Shown piece after piece: positions 1 to 7,328 of a DNA stretch of 64,000 nt. The notes under the pieces were generated by a model. It was not told the DNA's origin. It did not search any database and saw only the letters and a program-made list of their open reading frames with translations. The stretch lies in assembly GCF_009856865.1 (NCBI RefSeq), contig NZ_WVUD01000015.1, forward strand, positions 23,535 through 87,534. The letters are read 5' to 3'. Source of the stretch: Solidesulfovibrio aerotolerans. Its GTDB lineage: Bacteria > Desulfobacterota > Desulfovibrionia > Desulfovibrionales > Desulfovibrionaceae. Both the position numbers and the translations under genes were made by a program. Position 1 is the stretch's first letter, and each line of letters begins with the position of its first letter.

Positions 1-223
1 TATCATCTTGAGAACCACCGGAGAGATATATCGATGTACGCCCTCGTTCTTTTTGTAACTCGTGTACCAAGTCGGATACTGCCACAAAAAGCTTTGTATT
101 ATGCTCCATATTGTCTATAACACTAGATTCATCTATGCTGATTTTTGTATAGACAAAACTGATTGCTAAGAATGCGATGAGTGGGATCGCTACGAGAACG
201 ATTAGCTTGCTGGAAATCTTCAT
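1..223 (-). CDS. Methyl-accepting chemotaxis protein, N-terminal fragment (NIT sensor domain), runs off window
   Basis: An open frame of 74 codons starts with ATG at 223 and leaves the window at base 1. An AAAGGA ribosome site lies just upstream. The product begins with a short basic stretch and one hydrophobic membrane segment (about residues 7-24). It then enters a periplasmic region containing HELQKERGRTSIYLSGG, which resembles the start of the nitrate/nitrite-sensing (NIT) four-helix domain found on chemoreceptors and kinases. The rest of the protein is outside the window, so the chemotaxis-receptor call rests on this N-terminus only; a NIT-type kinase is possible. Base composition is AT-rich like the island to its right and unlike the core chromosome. 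Confidence 0.62.
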   Translation of the reverse strand, partial: MKISSKLIVLVAIPLIAFLAISFVYTKISIDESSVIDNMEHNTKLFVAVSDLVHELQKERGRTSIYLSGGSQDD

Positions 224-362
224 AACAAAAAATCCTTTTAGGAGCGTACTGTATTGATCTGAGATTAGAGCCACAGTCTGGTAATTTTTTACCACAATTT
301 TGGGACCGAGGGCAAGTAATATCTATAATTAATTAATGTGAAAGTACTAGTCAAATTTGGCA
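224..362. other. AT-rich intergenic region
   Basis: No coding signal is seen. It holds the leader of the leftward chemoreceptor gene and ends where the tRNA-Val upstream repeat begins. Confidence 0.5.
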
Positions 363-518
363 TATGTCAAATTTAACACAAGTTCCAACATCACTGTTTC
401 CAAAATTTCCCCTTGACCTCCCAGCCCGTGGGAGTGTAGTCCCCTCCGACCAACGACGAGCCAACAAGCGCCAACGTCTTTGGTACCCGAAAATTTCTGG
501 GGAATGGAAAATTTAGGG

Positions 519-547
519 TTGACTTCGGGAAGAGTTCGGAATAGATA
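519..547 (+). promoter_or_regulatory. Promoter in front of the truncated tRNA-Val copy
   Basis: TTGACT and TAGATA are separated by 17 bases, about 24 bases before the tRNA 5' end. The same promoter is present in front of the intact gene at 18034-18062, so the truncated copy is probably still transcribed. Confidence 0.6.
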
Positions 548-570
548 TCACCTTCCCTGATTTGAATTTA

Positions 571-606
571 GGAGCGTAGCTCAGGGGGAGAGCACTTGCT
601 TGACAC
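571..606 (+). pseudogene. Truncated tRNA-Val (5' half only)
   Basis: Identical to the first half of the intact tRNA-Val at 18085: acceptor strand, D-arm and anticodon 5' stem up to TTGACAC. The sequence then diverges, and no matching T-arm or acceptor 3' strand follows. This is a remnant left by integration, not a functional tRNA. Confidence 0.85.
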
Positions 607-664
607 ACCACAAGCAGGATTTAAACCCCTAAAATCTTTAAAGAAATCCCTATGAAAAAGTGAT

Positions 665-700
665 CTCGTTGGCGAGTAGCCAACGGGATTTTCTGTTTTT
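665..700 (+). terminator. Hairpin with T-rich tail after the truncated tRNA
   Basis: CTCGTTGGC and GCCAACGGG pair around GAGTA (bases 665-687), followed by a T-rich stretch. It would end a short transcript of about 140 bases started at the promoter at 519-547. Confidence 0.6.
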
Positions 701-1345
701 ATTAGGTCTACTTTCGGCCTGTTTGGTGCATCCGTGGTCGGCCTGTGGCGGTCCAGCCAACTCGGTTCCAAATCTGCCCTCCTGGGCTTTGGACGGCCTG
801 GCCCATGTCATTTCCCCGGGCCTGCCTCCGGCTTCTCTATGGGCCAAATATCGACCTTCTCGGCCACCTCTGGGGTTTGGTGCCGAATAAAACTGTGGTC
901 CACCTCCTGGGTATTTTCTTTTCCCAATCTGCCGGTTTCTCTTTCCCCTGGCATCTGCTAACGTTTGCTTGGCACCAGTGCCATTCTGGCTGTCCGCCGC
1001 ATCCGGTCAAAACCCGCTGTCCTGGCCATGATCCGGGGGAATGACCTTCCCTGTGGCGGTTTATGTGCACTGGTTATACCCATGGGGTAGGGCAGGTACA
1101 CTTCCCAGAGGACAACCCGACACTTGCCGTTAAAAGATCCTCCTCCGTCCTCAACCTTAAGAGTTTCCATGGGTTTGTAAGAGAATCTTTGTTTTAAAAG
1201 AGAATCGAATAAGTGTTTCGTAAAGATTGAATTTTAAAAAATTACAGAAGTCGAAGCTAAATTAAAACAAGATAAACTTATTGATTTGTTATAATATTAA
1301 ATCCAGCTTAGTCAATGTCTGATTGTTCTTTGACAACTTAAAAAT
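701..1345. other. GC-rich non-coding patch A
   Basis: About 450 bases (701-1170) are rich in C and G runs inside an AT-rich island, then composition returns to AT-rich. Short frames exist on both strands but none has a ribosome site or recognisable product. The minus strand of 776-790 reads AAAGCCCAGGAGGGC, a motif also present in patches D (12119) and E (14355). Function unknown. Confidence 0.5.
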
Positions 1346-1381
1346 GGAGGCAAGACACCTCTGCTAAGGTATCTTGCCTCC
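1346..1381 (-). terminator. Rho-independent terminator of the 85-residue gene
   Basis: GGAGGCAAGA and TCTTGCCTCC form a 10-bp stem. Read leftwards, the hairpin is followed by ATTTTTAAG. Confidence 0.8.
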
Positions 1382-1391
1382 GGGTCATCCC

Positions 1392-1649
1392 CTATTTCTT
1401 GCAAAAATAAGCTTCAAGATCTCTTTCTTCTTGAAGATTTTGATGAAAAGTCTCACAATTGCTGTCAAATCTTGCTTTTTCTGCTGCTTTGATTGCTTTG
1501 ATGTTGTATTTAAATTCATTCATAGTATATTTATCTTTTACTGGAACATAATGCTTCGCATAGCAAGACTTGCAAAGAAACTTCCACTCTTCACCGACTT
1601 TGCAATTAAACTTATGGGTGTTGTCCCACAAACAAGTTTTTCTAGACAT
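1392..1649 (-). CDS. Small Cys-containing protein of unknown function
   Basis: An 85-residue frame lies between two rho-independent terminators, which favours a real monocistronic unit. The product is basic and carries four cysteines among its first 29 residues (C6, C16, C26 and C29 as CKSC), which could bind a metal. The C-terminal half is charged and helical in character. The ribosome site is weak (GAGAAA). No family was recognised. Its position next to the integrase suggests an element accessory gene. Confidence 0.5.
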   Translation of the reverse strand: MSRKTCLWDNTHKFNCKVGEEWKFLCKSCYAKHYVPVKDKYTMNEFKYNIKAIKAAEKARFDSNCETFHQNLQEERDLEAYFCKK

Positions 1650-1687
1650 AGTATTTCTCGTTAGTTTTATAGTTTACAAAAATAGTT

Positions 1688-1721
1688 GAAGCGGAACACC
1701 TTGGTAGAGGTATTCCGCTTC
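1688..1721 (-). terminator. Terminator of the long integrase gene
   Basis: GAAGCGGAA and TTCCGCTTC pair around a short loop. Read leftwards, a T-rich stretch (ACTATTTTTG) follows, six bases past the stop codon of the integrase. Confidence 0.8.
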
Positions 1722-1726
1722 AATCC

Positions 1727-2851
1727 CTAGGCAATAGATAGTCCAGGTAGTAAACGTACTGCTCTTTCCTTTTCTCCTTCCATGTAATGGTAATAGGTAT
1801 CAGCAGTCATCTTGACGGTGGAGTGACCCATCATCTTGGATACAGCTGCTAGATCAGCTCCTTTGCTCAACAAGGTTGTTGCAAAGAGATGCCTAAGATC
1901 ATACATTCTTGTGGGATAGGTAATCCCAGCACGTTGGCAAGCATTTTTAAATGCTTTTCGAATGGTCGTTAAGCTTCTGCCCATGTACTCAATTACATAG
2001 CCAGAGATCGAACTTTTTCTGACCTCTTCCATTCGTTTTAGAAAGTCAGGATTGATTGGAACAGTTCGATATGTTTTTGTTTTGCTTGCATAGATACGGA
2101 TAGTTCCATCTTTGAAATCTATGTCCTGCCATCTCAAAGATAGAAGTTCAGATTCCCCAGGACGAGTCCCTAGATTAAAGCAGACTTCCATTGCCCATTG
2201 TAAATGGGGTTCAGCATGTGCTATGATCTTCTTTACGTCTTCAACAGTTAATTTCAAGTCCCATGGTTGTACCTTTGGCTTCTTCCAGTGTTTCAAGGGA
2301 TTGACCGAAGTAAACCCATTGTCGATACCGAAGTTGAAGATAAAACTTACATAGTCACAGTATTTATTGACTGTATACTGTGAACGAACCTTGCCAGTAC
2401 GGTTACTTACTCCTTTGAAGTGTAAGATGAATGGAATCATGTCATCTTGATAGGTTAAGGAGTTAATTGGTTTGTCACCAAGCACCGGGACGAATACATA
2501 ATTCAGAAGATGATCAATGTTTTTGATATGCTTCTCAGTTCTCCCTGAAGCACGCATGTGATCGAGGTATTTTTTTCCCAGAACTGCCAGGGTCATGCCG
2601 GAGGGTTGCGGAGTGATGGCCTGGTTGGCCGCCATATCCCCTGTACTGGCCGTATTAGCCGCCAGAACGGCCCCGGCAACCGAATCCGGATCAGGGATCG
2701 GAAGCCCCTGCTCAAGGGCATCAAGGACCGCAGAGTTGAAAGCAGCGGCACGAGCTTGAGCGAGATCACCTCTCCCAAACGACTTATCATGCCGTTTACC
2801 ATCTTGATTCCAATAAACCATCCATCGGCTATCACGTTGATAAATACCCAT
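1727..2851 (-). CDS. Tyrosine recombinase / phage-type integrase (374 aa)
   Basis: Full-length site-specific tyrosine recombinase. Residues 1-50 resemble the Arm-DNA-binding beta domain (GIYQRDSRWMVYW). Residues 85-190 form the core-binding SAM-like domain and 200-370 the catalytic domain. Visible catalytic residues are R230 (GTRPGE), a basic pair around K257, R320 in YDLRH, H343 (GHST) and Y353/Y354. The first His of the usual HxxR box is Tyr (Y317), a tolerated variant. A stretch at about 50-85 is more Ala/Pro-rich than usual. It is the integrase gene nearest the tRNA-Val repeat at 363-606 and so the best candidate for mobilising the element. Confidence 0.93.
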   Translation of the reverse strand: MGIYQRDSRWMVYWNQDGKRHDKSFGRGDLAQARAAAFNSAVLDALEQGLPIPDPDSVAGAVLAANTASTGDMAANQAITPQPSGMTLAVLGKKYLDHMRASGRTEKHIKNIDHLLNYVFVPVLGDKPINSLTYQDDMIPFILHFKGVSNRTGKVRSQYTVNKYCDYVSFIFNFGIDNGFTSVNPLKHWKKPKVQPWDLKLTVEDVKKIIAHAEPHLQWAMEVCFNLGTRPGESELLSLRWQDIDFKDGTIRIYASKTKTYRTVPINPDFLKRMEEVRKSSISGYVIEYMGRSLTTIRKAFKNACQRAGITYPTRMYDLRHLFATTLLSKGADLAAVSKMMGHSTVKMTADTYYHYMEGEKERAVRLLPGLSIA

Positions 2852-2944
2852 AATAAACTCCAGAGTAGAAGTTGAGAATAGACAAAGACGATGAACAAGT
2901 TACATGTTCATCTTCAAAAGCAGAATTTTGTAATCAATTGAACT

Positions 2945-2967
2945 AAAAGGGGCAGAACACCCCTTTT
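2945..2967 (-). terminator. Terminator of the short recombinase gene
   Basis: AAAAGGGG and CCCCTTTT pair around a seven-base loop, just past the stop at 2976. Confidence 0.75.
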
Positions 2968-2975
2968 AAGGTAAG

Positions 2976-3533
2976 TTAAATGGTATTCAGCAGAATTTCT
3001 TCAACTTCCTCCTCTTGCACTCCTAGATAACGCCTAGTTATGGAAGGACTGCTATGATTTAAACGTTTAGCTAAAACTTCCCAGCTAACTCCAAATGTTT
3101 TTCGTTGATGGTAACACCAAGTCTTTCTAAGACTATGTGCTCCAAAGTTGCCTATAAGATTTATCTCATCTGCCCATCTTTGGACCATCTGCGTAACGGC
3201 ATAGGTGGTTATCGGGTAGTTTTTACCCTTCCTGCTTTTAAACAGGAAGTGATCATCAACTAGGTCAATGGTTTGAAAATATTCGTTCATAACGGCAAAG
3301 ATCTCTTTGTTCATGATGAACACGTTATCCTTGCCAGTTTTCTTCTCCTTTATGGAGATTCTCTCTCCCAAGTCGCATGTTTTGACATCACTGATCTTAA
3401 GAGCAAGCATATCTTGCACTCTCAGGCCAGAATTGACTCCCATTGTGAAAAGTAGTCGATCACGAGGGTTGTTGCTTAAGAGCTTCTTAATGCTCTTAAT
3501 ATTTTTCAACTCAATGATTGGGTCTACCTTCAT
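2976..3533 (-). CDS. Short (catalytic-domain-only) tyrosine recombinase
   Basis: The 185-residue product lacks arm-binding and core-binding domains. It retains the catalytic set R38 (SGLR), a central Lys (KKTGK), H133 and R136 (HSLRK), H160 (NHSS) and Y169 (RRYLG). The start at 3533 is chosen because AGGAGG lies nine bases upstream; a longer frame to 3590 has no such support. Such mini-recombinases are known on mobile elements and plasmids, where some act in resolution. It is transcribed toward the long integrase but separated from it by a terminator. Boxes reading CGTACATT lie upstream. Confidence 0.88.
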   Translation of the reverse strand: MKVDPIIELKNIKSIKKLLSNNPRDRLLFTMGVNSGLRVQDMLALKISDVKTCDLGERISIKEKKTGKDNVFIMNKEIFAVMNEYFQTIDLVDDHFLFKSRKGKNYPITTYAVTQMVQRWADEINLIGNFGAHSLRKTWCYHQRKTFGVSWEVLAKRLNHSSPSITRRYLGVQEEEVEEILLNTI

Positions 3534-3579
3534 AACTAGGTTCCTCCTAAGTTCGAATTTAGTTGTAGGATTATATAAT

Positions 3580-3700
3580 CGTACATTCAAAACAGGGGTT
3601 CAGCAGGACCTCCCAGATACACTGGAACGATCCTGTTGGAATTCAAAGACTTATGGAGCCTCTAACTCCCAATGTACGTTTTTACGGAAAATCGTACATT
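3580..3700. promoter_or_regulatory. Three CGTACATT boxes upstream of the short recombinase
   Basis: CGTACATT occurs at 3580-3587 and 3693-3700, and its complement AATGTACG at 3671-3678. The last two form an inverted pair 14 bases apart. They could be repressor operators or recombinase binding sites. Confidence 0.45.
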
Positions 3701-3820
3701 GGTATATTTTTGAATATCTATATTCTTTTGCTTAAAATCGCATAAGAAGATTCAAGATTGAGCGAATATATCTTGCTGATTTATTTGTAAATCGTATTGA
3801 AATTAAAGACGAAACAAAGA

Positions 3821-3852
3821 ATAATGCCAAGCATGTGTTTGCATGGCATTAT
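3821..3852 (-). terminator. Hairpin terminator of the small regulator gene
   Basis: ATAATGCCA and TGGCATTAT pair around GCATG repeats. Leftwards it runs into a moderately T-rich stretch. It lies immediately past the stop at 3864. Confidence 0.65.
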
Positions 3853-3863
3853 CCAACAAATGG

Positions 3864-4226
3864 TCAGTGCTCAATCTTGGTCAGAACGATAGAACCGTTC
3901 TCCACCATCACTGTGAACTCGTCGCCTTCAACCAGTTGAAGTTCTTCAAGTCCAAGGTTTTTCAGATAGAGCTTGATTTCGTTGTTCTTATTGACCTTTG
4001 GTCTGGTAGAACTTTTAACGTACATTCCCCTGACTTCATAGAAGTGGCGGTCATCACTGATCAGCTTCAAGACGTATTGCTTGAGGGTTTGCTTGTGGGC
4101 AATCCCAAGCTTCGTCATGATTTCAGTTGCTGAATCATTGTTCTTGATGCACTCTCGAAGTAAGGTCGGGTTATACTTCGATTCGATCTTCGGTGCCTTG
4201 GTGGGCTGATCGTCTTTTTTCGACAT
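3864..4226 (-). CDS. Putative small DNA-binding protein (HTH-like plus AbrB-like tail)
   Basis: The 120-residue product starts after a clear AAGGAG site. Residues about 20-56 (LRECIKNN..TEIMTKLGIAHKQTL) have the spacing of a helix-turn-helix. The C-terminus (about 94-118) with LQLVEGDEFTVMVENGSIVL resembles the swapped-hairpin fold of AbrB/MazE regulators. The combination suggests a transcription or partition regulator of the element, but the family assignment is only by eye. It has its own terminator. Confidence 0.55.
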   Translation of the reverse strand: MSKKDDQPTKAPKIESKYNPTLLRECIKNNDSATEIMTKLGIAHKQTLKQYVLKLISDDRHFYEVRGMYVKSSTRPKVNKNNEIKLYLKNLGLEELQLVEGDEFTVMVENGSIVLTKIEH

Positions 4227-4785
4227 GACAAGACTCCTTGTTGGATTTGTACTATTAAATATCTGTAGGTCTTAGTTGAATAGACAATAAGCAAAAAGTA
4301 GCATGTTTAAAAAGACATCCTTATCTTATGCTTTAATTTTAAGAAAATCATAGTAATTTGCTTGAAATCGTCGGTTGTTGCGACCTCAGAAATGTTTCTA
4401 CGGGCATAGAATTCGTAATTTGGCCCTAGGACGCGATTCCCGGGCCTTTTGGGGTGTACGGACCCCAGACTATGGGTTCGGGGTGGAAAGCCCAAAATAA
4501 CGGCAATTTGGGGGCCTGTTTCTGGCCACACCTGGGTGGCGGAAGTGGGGGAGGGTCCAAGGACAAGGGAAAAGAGATCTGGCCGTTCGATAATCCGCAT
4601 ATCAAGGGATAAAAATAGAAAAAGAAGCATATCCCATAAAGGAACAAGCTTCTTCTAGCATTTTGGCCTTTCTTGAGTACCAATCAGTTAAATTGATACT
4701 CAAGAAAGCCCCAAGATCGAATGGATTGTTGCCAGTCCAAGCTCCTTGTTACTTCTGTACGTTCGGTTTTCCCGAATACAGCTAT
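4227..4785. other. Non-coding stretch with GC-rich patch B
   Basis: No convincing gene. Bases about 4420-4600 are a GC-rich, G-run-rich patch inside AT-rich DNA. It includes CCTAGGACGCGATT, close to CCTAGGGCGCGAATT in patch D near 12138. Short frames across it lack ribosome sites. Confidence 0.45.
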
Positions 4786-4923
4786 ATTGAATGATGCAGT
4801 GCTAGAATGTATAGAAAATTCTTAAATTATTTTGGTATTATAAACTTTTTTATGCTCTTTTAATTGAGTATGATTTTATTTAACTTTTAAATTCTAATTT
4901 CTATGATTACTGCATCATTCAAT
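4786..4923. repeat. MITE-like element with perfect 15-bp terminal inverted repeats
   Basis: ATTGAATGATGCAGT at 4786-4800 is exactly complementary to ACTGCATCATTCAAT at 4909-4923. The 108 bases between are very AT-rich and partly self-complementary, with no gene. This fits a miniature inverted-repeat element or a long cruciform. No clear target duplication is seen. Confidence 0.5.
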
Positions 4924-5723
4924 GGTCCCTTACAGACCGCAGCCACCCATTTATTTAAGCTTCCTTTGCTTTGTTTGGTATAAATGGGCTTCCCGTGGTC
5001 AAATCGGTGTCCTTGTTTTCAACATCCCGTGCATAATCGCTTCAATATACTTGAATACATTCGTATTAGATTTCGAACGGCCATGTTTCTCATCCTGTAT
5101 ATCGGCCACCACTGCTTCATCTCGCTAGAGATTGCGGGCTACTGATTGTCTCAACCACTCCTCCATCTTGATTGCTCAATGATGGATTGGTTCATCTCAT
5201 GGAGTTCATGATTCAAAAGGAATTGATCAGAACTCTTATTCAAGAGACTTTTTATTTTTTGACTTATTTGTCCACCAAGATTAATTCTTGACGAACTTGG
5301 ACATCGATGCTTCACGGCTCCCATGACCAATTATTTAAAATATTTAAAAGTTGTGTTATCAATACTGATTAACAGAACTAAGTGTATGGTTTTTAATATC
5401 TATCAAAAATCTATGATAAAATTCAATTATATTCAAATTAAATTACTAGAAGATATAGCCTTTATCTAGGTAAATACTGAGAGTAGCAGGAGTCGAGAAC
5501 ATACTTGATCAAATACAATTGATAAATTATTATCGAAATATATTTGCTAATTATAAGTTGATATTAATCTAGTTTATTTTAGTGTTTTCAGAGCTTCAAT
5601 AATAAGCTAGTTAATGCCATAATTTAAATTGGGAAGGAACAAAACAAGTCCCATTTGGTATATTAGATGGTAGCAAATACAACTTCTGAAGATAGAGGTT
5701 ATAAATGGAATAATATCATGAAT
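4924..5723. other. AT-rich region downstream of rep
   Basis: No gene with a ribosome site is visible. The section 4924-5340 may be decayed coding sequence, but no family can be named. The section 5345-5720 is extremely AT-rich and directly follows the 3' end of rep, where ColE2-type replicons keep their origin; this location is by analogy only. Confidence 0.35.
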
Positions 5724-6785
5724 TTATTTAATATTGTCTATTATGTTTTTAATATCATTCTTATACTTGTATACTGTACTTTTGGATAAATTACTAAACC
5801 TTATTATGTTATCTATGTTTATAATTTTATTATTTAATTTTAAATAGTCAATAGTTTGCTTGATTGTCTCTAGTGTACTGCTTCTTCTCGCCTCATGTGT
5901 ATGCTTAGCTCCAAGTGACTGATGATCTTTAATAAATAATTTTTTCTCTTCAGGAGAGTCAAGTGATAGTTCTCTTTTCTTTAAACCCATGATACCGATA
6001 TTTTTGGACCAATTTTTAAAGTTTTTATCAAGACGTTTAGTCCAAGTGTACTTAGTTATCGATCTTGCTATGCTTAGAACTTCATTTCTTAGAAAATCTT
6101 TGTTTTGTCCACCATACCAGATATTTTCAGCAGTATATCTTAAACAGATAGATTGGACTTCATTTTTAAATAAATCATAGTCATTAAAATCTTTTACAAT
6201 CTTATAAACTAATTTTCTGCAACGATGGAATACTTGCATGTGACGACCTTCGAAGAACCATTCATCATCGTCGTTGTACTTGATGGAGGGAAGATTAACA
6301 AACTCAGCAAGATATTTTAGATCATAAGACCTATTTGACCAAAAAACACTCCACATTGGAGAGAATGGGTTTTTAATTCCAAACTGGGTAAAACCCTTAT
6401 CAGCTTCAAGTTTATTTTGGTATCCTGCTGTCACAGCATTGAAATATCGGATTGCTTTCCAGCTAATGTTTATAGTTCCTTTTTCTAACGGCAGAAGTAC
6501 TGGATTATCAAGCTCATAGAAGTATTGGGCGTGTCGATTCTTTTTGTTCATAATAATTAAAGTTGGTTCAGGAAGGATATCATTTTCCCAAGCAAATGCA
6601 GCCATATCATAATCTAGGTCCAGAGATATGTAGCCACGTTTTTGAGTAGGAAGCTGAATGTAATTTGCCGTTGTAATAATATCTTGTTTCTTGCCAATTC
6701 TACTTAGAGATTTATTTTTCCCCCAATATGGGTTGTCAGGAAGAAAGTCATAGAATCTTTGCTTTGGATCATTCGATTTTATCAT
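5724..6785 (-). CDS. rep: Plasmid replication initiator, ColE2-Rep / replicase-PriCT family
   Basis: The 353-residue product matches the pattern of ColE2-type Rep proteins, which bind the plasmid origin and prime DNA synthesis. Residues 52-62 (YISLDLDYD) carry the acidic metal-binding motif of the archaeo-eukaryotic primase-like catalytic domain. Residues 74-92 (EPTLIIMNKKNRHAQYFYEL) match the conserved N-G-H-x-x-Y region. About residues 180-260 resemble the helical PriCT segment. The C-terminus (about 305-350) looks like a DNA-binding helix-turn-helix (SNLSKSTVYKYK). An AAAGGTGG ribosome site lies six bases before the ATG, inside a long dyad. Its presence in a tRNA-inserted island suggests an integrative plasmid. 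Confidence 0.78.
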   Translation of the reverse strand: MIKSNDPKQRFYDFLPDNPYWGKNKSLSRIGKKQDIITTANYIQLPTQKRGYISLDLDYDMAAFAWENDILPEPTLIIMNKKNRHAQYFYELDNPVLLPLEKGTINISWKAIRYFNAVTAGYQNKLEADKGFTQFGIKNPFSPMWSVFWSNRSYDLKYLAEFVNLPSIKYNDDDEWFFEGRHMQVFHRCRKLVYKIVKDFNDYDLFKNEVQSICLRYTAENIWYGGQNKDFLRNEVLSIARSITKYTWTKRLDKNFKNWSKNIGIMGLKKRELSLDSPEEKKLFIKDHQSLGAKHTHEARRSSTLETIKQTIDYLKLNNKIINIDNIIRFSNLSKSTVYKYKNDIKNIIDNIK

Positions 6786-6786
6786 G

Positions 6787-6834
6787 ATTGACCACCTTTA
6801 TCAGACCTTTAAGGTGTGATAGCCGATGGTCAAT
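6787..6834. promoter_or_regulatory. 48-bp interrupted palindrome over the rep ribosome site
   Basis: Outer arms ATTGACCA and TGGTCAAT (6787-6794 and 6827-6834) and an inner ACCTTTAAGGT palindrome share one centre at about 6810. The rep Shine-Dalgarno sequence lies within the arm next to the start codon. It could be a repressor operator or an RNA hairpin that hides the ribosome site, either of which would limit Rep synthesis. Confidence 0.6.
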
Positions 6835-7280
6835 TTATATCTGTAATGTTTTGAATGCCAAAGTCAAAATACTAATAATAAAGAAAGAAACAAAATAATA
6901 TAGAAATAAAGTAAGCAATAAGGATATTTATAGGTGATTTTTGCTTCAAACTTGTTGGTGTACCGGTGGTACGCCTATTTCACCTATCCTTTCGATTGCC
7001 CTTTTAGAAAGTTCTAGGACTTTAAGGAAACTTGAATTTCGTTCCAGTAAGGTTTGCTGGGATCGGTCAAGTTGGCCTGTCGGTGGTGGGCAATCACCCA
7101 GGATTATGGGGTAAATTTTGCAAAATTCTATGCCCATAGAAATTTTTATCTAATTATTTCATGTGGTTGTGATATCAATGTGATTTTACGCTGTGACTGT
7201 TGAAAGAATGCTCATTGGTTTTTATTTATTGTCTTTTTGCTTTTTCCTATCCTTTGCAAGGATTATTTACCCCTAAAAAA
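6835..7280. other. Intergenic region with GC-richer patch C
   Basis: No gene seen. Bases 6946-7137 are richer in G and C than their surroundings and contain short frames without ribosome sites. The remainder is AT-rich. Confidence 0.4.
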
Positions 7281-7308
7281 GAGCCACCTGGGGGCAACCA
7301 AGTGGCTC
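7281..7308 (-). terminator. Terminator of the radical SAM gene
   Basis: GAGCCACTTGG and CCAGGTGGCTC pair (11 bp, one wobble) when read leftwards, followed by a run of six T. Confidence 0.88.
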
Positions 7309-7328
7309 CTTCAACTGAATGTTAAATA

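Larger units (their letters stand above)
363..606 (+). repeat. Left copy of the tRNA-Val upstream/5'-half direct repeat (candidate att-side)
   Basis: This segment repeats at 17878-18121. From about base 402 the copies differ at only about six positions over some 205 bases; the outer 40 bases are looser. The repeat contains the tRNA promoter and the first 36 bases of tRNA-Val, and identity stops inside the anticodon loop (after TTGACAC). Such a repeat is expected when an integrase uses the anticodon stem-loop as crossover site and the element supplies the promoter and 5' half of the tRNA. Confidence 0.85.

Noticed and set aside
660..1170. Several overlapping frames of 60-100 codons on both strands in patch A
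   Set aside because: They lack ribosome sites and domain character and occur in several frames at once, as expected from a GC-rich stretch with few stop codons.
4922..5128. A 68-codon rightward frame after the MITE-like repeat
   Set aside because: No ribosome site, and the composition looks like translated AT-rich non-coding DNA. A decayed gene is possible but cannot be named.
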